This document shows positions 7,030-11,214 of a DNA stretch of 11,214 nucleotides, in pieces (the first letter of the stretch is position 1; each line of letters begins with the position of its first letter). The translations under genes were made by a program, and so were the position numbers. The stretch comes from Chloroflexota bacterium (GTDB taxonomy: Bacteria > Chloroflexota > Limnocylindria > Limnocylindrales > CSP1-4), in NCBI GenBank assembly GCA_030271555.1, contig JARXKQ010000019.1, forward strand, positions 1 to 11,214, read 5' to 3'. Under the pieces are notes generated by a model, which saw only the letters and a list, made by a program, of their open reading frames with translations, was not told the DNA's origin and ran no database searches.

Positions 7030-7314
7030 ACTTTCATCGGCCTACCACTGCGCGAGAGCGGAGCCATCGCGGCGGACGGAGGCGGCTGGCGGCCACTGGC
7101 TTAACGCCACGGTAGGTGTGGCGGGTTGATCCAGTTAGTCCTCGGTGATCCAGACAGTATTCAATGTTGTTGCAAATGAGGTCTTTTGGCGCGAGTCGGA
7201 CCTTCGAGCCGGACCTTCCGGTCGCGCCTGAAGGATGGACGCAAGTTTGGTCGATGGGCGACACTAGGAGCGCAACCTGCCGCGACAGCCTCAATTCCCA
7301 GGAGATAGGCGTAG
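7030..7314. promoter_or_regulatory. divergent control region between the DUF3494 gene and bkdB
   Basis: This 285-nt gap must hold the promoters of both flanking genes and has a more AT-rich patch (about 7155-7190) than its surroundings. I see two direct repeats: TGATCCAG at 7127-7134 and 7146-7153 (19 bp apart, close to two helical turns), and CGGACCTTC at 7197-7205 and 7210-7218. A ribosome-binding site, GGAGA (7301-7305), lies 9 nt before bkdB. I could not assign a convincing -35/-10 pair for either gene, and I see no coding sequence here. Confidence 0.4.
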
Positions 7315-8895
7315 ATGCCCAAGGTTCAGATGCCCCAACTCGGCGAGAGCGTTGCCGAGGGCACGATCGGCAAGTGGCTCAAGAAAGTCGGCGACCACGT
7401 CGACAAGTACGAGCCCATCGTTGAGGTCATCACCGACAAGGTCAACGCCGAGGTTCCGTCGCCCTACGAAGGCACGCTGACGCAGATCCTCGTCCAGGAA
7501 GGCGAGACGGTCCCCAACAACACCGAAATCGCGGTCATCGAGGGCGCCAGCGCAGAAGTAGCAGCCGATGCACCCACTGCACCTGCACCCGCTGCACCTG
7601 CACCCGCTCCAGCCCCCGGCCCCTATGGCACCGGCACTGGCCCGGGCGGCTCCGACGAATCGCCCACCCGATCGGTCGAACAGCCGACTGCCCAGCCTGC
7701 CCCGGCCCCGCCACCAGCTCCGGCACCGGCCGCGCCTGCACAAACAGCGGTCGCGGCTCCCGTGACCCCGTCGAGCGGCAATGGGTCAGCGAGCAACGGC
7801 AACGGCGCCGCCGCAGCCATCGGCACGTACACCGGTCCGACCACGCCCGCCGTGCGGCGCATCGCCCGCGAGCATGGCGTCGACCTGTCGATGGTGGCGG
7901 GGAGCGGCCACGGTGGCCGCGTTACCCGCGATGACGTGATGAAGTTCGTCGAGTCGGGCGGCGCGGCAGCAATGGCCGCGGCGCCAGCTCCAGCAGCGCC
8001 GGCAACCCCGGCCATGTCGGCCCCGTCAGCACCGGCCATGTCGGCTGCTCCGGCAGTTCCGGCCATGTCGGCCCCGTCAGAACCGGCCATGTCGGCTGCT
8101 CCGGCAGTTCCGGCCATGTCGGCTGCTCCGGCAGTTCCGGCCATGTCGGCCCCATCGGCCCCATCCGCTCCTTCGCCCGTCGCCCAGGGCGACTCGCTCA
8201 AGCCCGCCAACCCCATGCGCAAGGCCATCGCCACCCAGATGACCAAGGCCCTCGCCGTCCCAGTGGCGTACACCGTGGTCGAGGTCGACATGAGCGGTGT
8301 CGTCGCGCTGCGCGATGCGAATAAGAACGCGTACCAGTCAAGAGAAGGCATAGGCCTGACTTACGACGCGATCGTCGCGAAGGCGACGGTTGAGGCGCTC
8401 AAGGCCCACGCTGACTTCAATGCCCACTACACCGACGAGGGGCACTGGCGCCGCGCGGCAGTGAACCTGGGGATCGCCGTGGCCGTCGCAGACGGCCTGG
8501 TGGTGCCGGTCATCAAGGACGCCGACCGGCTCAGCGTCCATGGCCTCAACCGCCAGATCCGCGACCTGGCGGACAAGTCGCGCGCCGGAAAGCTCAGTCT
8601 CGACGACATCAGCGGCGGCACGTTCACGCTCGACAACACCGGCTGGACCGGCTCGCTGATCACCCAACCAATCATCAACGCGCCGCAGGTAGGCATCCTC
8701 ACGATGGAGTCCATCGTGAAGCGCCCTGTCGTGGTCGACGCCGGCAACGGCAAGGACGCCATCGCGATCAAGCCCATGATGTACATGTGCCTGGGCTTCG
8801 ACCACCGCGCGACAGACGGCGCGCAGGCGGGCAAATTCATCAACGACGTGAAGCGCTGGCTGGAGTCGGTCGACTCGACCCTGTCGATCTGGTAG
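7315..8895 (+). CDS. bkdB: 2-oxoacid dehydrogenase E2 (dihydrolipoyl acyltransferase), branched-chain type
   Basis: This is the core E2 (526 aa), which carries the acyl group on a lipoyl arm and transfers it to CoA. Domains in order are: a lipoyl domain at 1-80 with the lipoylated Lys42 in ITDKVNAEV; an Ala/Pro linker at about 82-175; an E1/E3-binding domain at 177-213 (TPAVRRIAREHGVDLS, GHGGRVTRDDV); a long repetitive Ala/Pro/Met/Ser linker at about 218-288; and the acyltransferase domain from about 294. The catalytic motif HRATDG is at 497-502, and TMESIVKRPVVVD resembles Bacillus BkdB. There is one lipoyl domain. The ATG has GGAGA 9 nt upstream. It follows the divergent gap and is probably co-transcribed with the SDR gene 22 nt downstream. 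The E1/E3 partners are encoded about 3.9 kb upstream. Pyruvate specificity cannot be ruled out. Confidence 0.94.
   Translation: MPKVQMPQLGESVAEGTIGKWLKKVGDHVDKYEPIVEVITDKVNAEVPSPYEGTLTQILVQEGETVPNNTEIAVIEGASAEVAADAPTAPAPAAPAPAPAPGPYGTGTGPGGSDESPTRSVEQPTAQPAPAPPPAPAPAAPAQTAVAAPVTPSSGNGSASNGNGAAAAIGTYTGPTTPAVRRIAREHGVDLSMVAGSGHGGRVTRDDVMKFVESGGAAAMAAAPAPAAPATPAMSAPSAPAMSAAPAVPAMSAPSEPAMSAAPAVPAMSAAPAVPAMSAPSAPSAPSPVAQGDSLKPANPMRKAIATQMTKALAVPVAYTVVEVDMSGVVALRDANKNAYQSREGIGLTYDAIVAKATVEALKAHADFNAHYTDEGHWRRAAVNLGIAVAVADGLVVPVIKDADRLSVHGLNRQIRDLADKSRAGKLSLDDISGGTFTLDNTGWTGSLITQPIINAPQVGILTMESIVKRPVVVDAGNGKDAIAIKPMMYMCLGFDHRATDGAQAGKFINDVKRWLESVDSTLSIW
8008..8160 (+). repeat. alternating 24/27-bp in-frame repeat array in the E2 linker
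   Basis: Six units each begin with CCGGCCATGTCGG. Unit starts are 8008 (24 bp), 8032 (27), 8059 (24), 8083 (27), 8110 (27) and 8137 (24), in the order A-B-A-B-B-A. The 24-bp type encodes PAMSAPSA (with SE in one copy); the 27-bp type encodes PAMSAAPAV. Copies of the same type are nearly identical at DNA level, so the array is young and likely to vary in copy number without breaking the frame. It encodes the flexible tether between the E1/E3-binding and catalytic domains. Confidence 0.9.
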
Positions 8896-8917
8896 TCGCC
8901 GGGCCAGGCGCGACACC

Positions 8918-9901
8918 ATGCGCGTCATAGTCACGGGCGGCGGCGGGTTCATCGGCCGTGCCCTGATCAAGCGGCTCGCGGCGGGTGGCGTGGACGTCGT
9001 CGCGCTGGTGCGCGATCCACAGAAGGCCGCATTTCTCGAGCAGCCGCACGTCACTCTCGAGCAGAGCGACCTCAAGGACACGGCCACGCTGGCTGACCTC
9101 ATGCGCGGTGCGGACGGCGTCATCCACGCGGCCGGTGAATATCGCGTCGGCATCGCCAAGGACGAGCGGCCCAAGATGCTCGATGCGAACCTGGGCACAA
9201 CGGAGCGCGTCCTCGACGCGGCCATCGCCGCCCAAACCCAGCGCATCGTCTATGTCTCGACGGTCATCGCCTTCGGCGACACGGGCGGCAAAGTCGTCGA
9301 CGAGACGTATCGTCGCGACACCACCACCAAGCCGGGCCGCTTCCTCTCGTTCTACGACGAGTCCAAGTACCTCGCCCATCTCGCGGCGGAGCGGCGCATC
9401 GCCCAGGGCGCGCCCATCGTCACCGTCCAACCCGTCCAGGTGTACGGGCCGCACGACCACTCGGCCGTCGGTGGTCAGCTCGCGGCCGCCTACGCCGGGC
9501 AGCTGCCCTATCTTGCCCTGGCGAGCGTGGGTCTCGCGTTCGTCCACGTCGATGACCTCGCCGACGGCATCGTCGCGGCGCTCATTCGCGGCCGCATTGG
9601 CCAGTCGTACGTTCTGGGGGGAGCGCCGGTGCGCCTGCGCGACGCACTGGCAATCGCCGCGAAAGCAGGCCGACACTCGCTGCCCCGCCTTACGTTGCCC
9701 ACCAGGGGCCTGCGCCTGATTGCGCTCTTGCATCGCCGCGGCATCAACCTGGCCGGCGCGCCAAGCGGGCTGACCGAGTCAATCGACGCCGGCGACAACG
9801 TCACCTACTGGGCGAGCTCCGCCAAGGCGATCAAAGAGCTGGGCTTCGACTCCCGCCCGCTGGAGCAGGGGATAGCCGCAACCTACGGACCCGCCACGTA
9901 G
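8918..9901 (+). CDS. NAD(P)-dependent epimerase/dehydratase (extended SDR)
   Basis: This is a 327-aa extended short-chain dehydrogenase/reductase acting on a nucleotide sugar or similar substrate, or reducing a ketone; the substrate is unknown. The N-terminal NAD(P) motif is TGGGGFIG (GxxGxxG at residues 7-13). The region AAGEYRVG lies near 71-78 and the strand VYVSTVIAFG at 111-120 carries the catalytic Ser/Thr. The YDESK motif at 146-150 supplies the catalytic Tyr and Lys. VYGPHD and FVHVDDLADG follow, as in epimerases. The overall look is of the dihydroflavonol-reductase/HpnA-like branch, with no membrane segment. The ATG follows bkdB by 22 nt with only a weak upstream purine stretch, so it is probably in the same transcript. 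A role in lipoate or branched-chain metabolism is not indicated. Confidence 0.87.
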   Translation: MRVIVTGGGGFIGRALIKRLAAGGVDVVALVRDPQKAAFLEQPHVTLEQSDLKDTATLADLMRGADGVIHAAGEYRVGIAKDERPKMLDANLGTTERVLDAAIAAQTQRIVYVSTVIAFGDTGGKVVDETYRRDTTTKPGRFLSFYDESKYLAHLAAERRIAQGAPIVTVQPVQVYGPHDHSAVGGQLAAAYAGQLPYLALASVGLAFVHVDDLADGIVAALIRGRIGQSYVLGGAPVRLRDALAIAAKAGRHSLPRLTLPTRGLRLIALLHRRGINLAGAPSGLTESIDAGDNVTYWASSAKAIKELGFDSRPLEQGIAATYGPAT

Positions 9902-9914
9902 TACTCCACGTAGG
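9882..9914. repeat. short direct and inverted repeats at the SDR stop codon
   Basis: CCACGTAG occurs at 9894-9901 and 9906-9913 (12 bp apart), and CCTACG (9882-9887) can pair with CGTAGG (9909-9914). The block straddles the stop of the SDR gene in the short gap before lipA. It could be a weak terminator or just a local duplication; the stems are short. Confidence 0.4.
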
Positions 9915-9966
9915 CGCAGTCGCGTAACCCGCAAACCCGACTCAACCGGTAAACTTTCACCAAGTT

Positions 9967-11022
9967 ATGGGTCGCGAGCTCCCGATGTTCCAGCCGCCCC
10001 CGGAGCCGGGCGCGGCGAGCGGACACACTCCACACCTTCCCCCGACTATCGCCATGGGCGGCGGTGATTTCAGCGCGCCCGCGGCCGACGGCAGCACCGC
10101 CCTGCGGCGCCACCCCGACTGGATCAAGGCGCGCATGCCCAGCGGCGAGAACTACCAGGATCTCAAGAAGATCCTGCGCGGGCTCACGCTCAACACGGTG
10201 TGCGAGGAAGCCCGCTGCCCCAACATCGGGGAGTGCTGGGACCAGCGCACCGCGACGATCATGATCCTGGGCGACGTGTGCACCCGCGCCTGCGGGTTCT
10301 GCGCCGTCAAGACCGGTCGGCCAACGTGGAACGACGAGGACGAGCCCGCGCGCGTCGCTGAGGCGGTCGCCCAGATGCACCTCGAGCACGTCGTCGTGAC
10401 GAGCGTTGCCAGGGACGATCTGCCCGACGGCGGCGCCCACATCTTTGCCGAGACGATCCGCCAGCTCCGTCACGCCGTACCTTCCATGGGCGTCGAAGTG
10501 TTGATACCCGATTTCAATGGCAGTGACGCACCGCTGCGGACTGTCATGGAGGCTCAGCCTGACATCCTCAATCACAACCTTGAAACCGTGGAGCGACTCC
10601 AGAAGCCGGTCCGCAAGCGAGCGCGCTACGGCCGCTCGCTCGAGGTGCTTGCGCGTGCCAAGGAAATGGCGCTCGAAATCGCTGGAAAGCCAGGCACGGT
10701 GAACACCAAATCGAGCCTGATGGTGGGCCTTGGGGAGACTCGGGAAGAGCTCCACCAGGCGTTTGTCGACCTGCGCGGGGTCGACTGCGACATCCTGACC
10801 ATCGGCCAGTACCTGCGCCCTTCGGAACAACATTTGCCTCTTGAGCGTTACTATGAACCCAGCGAATTTCAGGAAATGAGGACTGAAGCGCTGGCCCTGG
10901 GTTTCAAGCACGTTGAATCCGGCCCGCTTGTCCGCAGCAGTTATCACGCCAGAGACCAGGTACCCGAGGAAGTTCGCCGCCGCCGTGCCGGGCAGCAGCC
11001 AAACCTCGCTGGCGCAGCTTGA
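9967..11022 (+). CDS. lipA: lipoyl synthase
   Basis: LipA is a radical-SAM enzyme that inserts two sulfurs into protein-bound octanoyl groups, making the lipoyl cofactor used by E2. The auxiliary cluster motif CX4CX5C is at Cys79, Cys84 and Cys90 (in [14 protein letters not shown]). The radical-SAM CX3CX2C is at Cys105, Cys109 and Cys112 (CTRACGFC). The C-terminal RSSYHA at 323-328 supplies the auxiliary-cluster Ser. All key residues are intact. Length from the ATG at 9967 is 351 aa, with about 45 non-conserved residues before [12 protein letters not shown]; ATGs at 9985 and 10051 are alternatives, and none has a ribosome-binding site. TAAACT at 9950-9955 could be a -10 giving a near-leaderless message. 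GC falls from about 70% in the first half to 52-60% in the second. It sits 65 nt after the SDR gene. Confidence 0.96.
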   Translation: MGRELPMFQPPPEPGAASGHTPHLPPTIAMGGGDFSAPAADGSTALRRHPDWIKARMPSGENYQDLKKILRGLTLNTVCEEARCPNIGECWDQRTATIMILGDVCTRACGFCAVKTGRPTWNDEDEPARVAEAVAQMHLEHVVVTSVARDDLPDGGAHIFAETIRQLRHAVPSMGVEVLIPDFNGSDAPLRTVMEAQPDILNHNLETVERLQKPVRKRARYGRSLEVLARAKEMALEIAGKPGTVNTKSSLMVGLGETREELHQAFVDLRGVDCDILTIGQYLRPSEQHLPLERYYEPSEFQEMRTEALALGFKHVESGPLVRSSYHARDQVPEEVRRRRAGQQPNLAGAA

Positions 11023-11024
11023 GG
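11021..11024 (+). promoter_or_regulatory. ribosome-binding site supporting a TTG start for the terminal gene
   Basis: GAGG overlaps the lipA stop codon and lies 7 nt before the TTG at 11032. No similar site precedes the in-frame ATG at 11056. This favours the TTG start and coupling to lipA. Confidence 0.4.
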
Positions 11025-11031
11025 ATCCAAA

Positions 11032-11214
11032 TTGACAACTAACCACGTCCCGACGATGCCCCCTGCCCGCCGCGCACAGACCGCCAACGCCTGGCGGCCA
11101 TTTGCCGTTGTCTTCGGCATTGCCCTGACCGCGCTGCTCGCACCGATCATCTTCATCGCCTGCAGCGGCACGTCACCCACCCCGCAGAGCACGCCCACGC
11201 CCACCCCCACGCCT
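11032..11214 (+). CDS. putative lipoprotein with Thr-Pro linker, 3'-truncated by window edge
   Basis: The open frame runs off the window end. From the TTG at 11032, or the ATG at 11056 eight codons later, it encodes a basic N-region (PARRAQ), a hydrophobic stretch (FAVVFGIALTALLAPIIFIA) and a Cys, a signal-peptide layout with a lipobox-like FIAC. The Phe at -3 is not ideal. After the Cys comes SGTSPTPQSTPTPTPTP, a Ser/Thr/Pro-rich tether that usually lifts a folded domain away from the membrane. The folded part lies outside the window, so the function is unknown. The gene begins 9 nt after lipA, so it may be co-transcribed, and it probably acts at the cell surface. Confidence 0.6.
   Translation, partial: MTTNHVPTMPPARRAQTANAWRPFAVVFGIALTALLAPIIFIACSGTSPTPQSTPTPTPTP

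Noticed and set aside
8008..8160. Repeat array as a CRISPR
   Set aside because: Units are adjacent without unique spacers, are in frame, and encode a protein linker.

Overview
This is an 11.2 kb window of GC-rich bacterial chromosome (about two-thirds GC) carrying mostly housekeeping and accessory metabolic genes. There is no rRNA or other marker gene, so the organism is uncertain. The E1 subunits resemble Bacillus-type BkdAA/BkdAB, GTG starts recur, ribosome-binding sites are often weak or absent, and the last gene begins as a lipoprotein with a Thr-Pro tether. This would fit a high-GC Chloroflexota or other Terrabacteria lineage, but that is inference.

Layout: (1) 1-3365 (+) is a tight operon with the 3' part of lpd (E3), then bkdAA-like E1 alpha and bkdAB-like E1 beta of a 2-oxoacid dehydrogenase complex, most like the branched-chain type. 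A GNAT acetyltransferase (3383-3850) follows and ends before a strong hairpin (3928-3955). (2) 4063-4631 (-) is a frameshifted, probably dead gene for a helix-turn-helix plus nuclease-like-fold protein. (3) 4702-5943 (+) encodes a CzcO-type flavin- and NAD(P)H-dependent oxidoreductase, which shares a short divergent control region with the broken gene. (4) 6004-7029 (-) encodes a secreted DUF3494 (ice-binding-like) protein with an extra C-terminal domain I do not recognise; an 8-bp hairpin separates it from the convergent oxidoreductase. (5) 7315-8895 (+) encodes the lipoyl-bearing E2 acyltransferase (bkdB-like), whose second linker is built from an alternating 24/27-bp repeat. (6) 8918-9901 (+) encodes an extended SDR/epimerase, 9967-11022 (+) lipoyl synthase LipA, and 11032-end (+) the start of a lipoprotein.

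How the genes work together: E1 alpha and beta decarboxylate branched-chain 2-oxoacids and acylate the lipoyl group of E2, E2 passes the acyl group to CoA, and E3 reoxidises the lipoyl arm. LipA makes the lipoyl cofactor that E2 needs. The parts list for one lipoyl-dependent complex is therefore here, but E2 is separated from E1/E3 by about 3.9 kb of unrelated genes, two of them inverted.

The points most worth checking are the unknown C-terminal domain of the DUF3494 protein, the split bkd locus and its possible cold-adaptation link to that protein, the repeat array in the E2 linker, a GC step inside lipA, and the broken HTH gene with its divergent promoter. I found no CRISPR array, tRNA, rRNA, insertion sequence or obvious new defence system.
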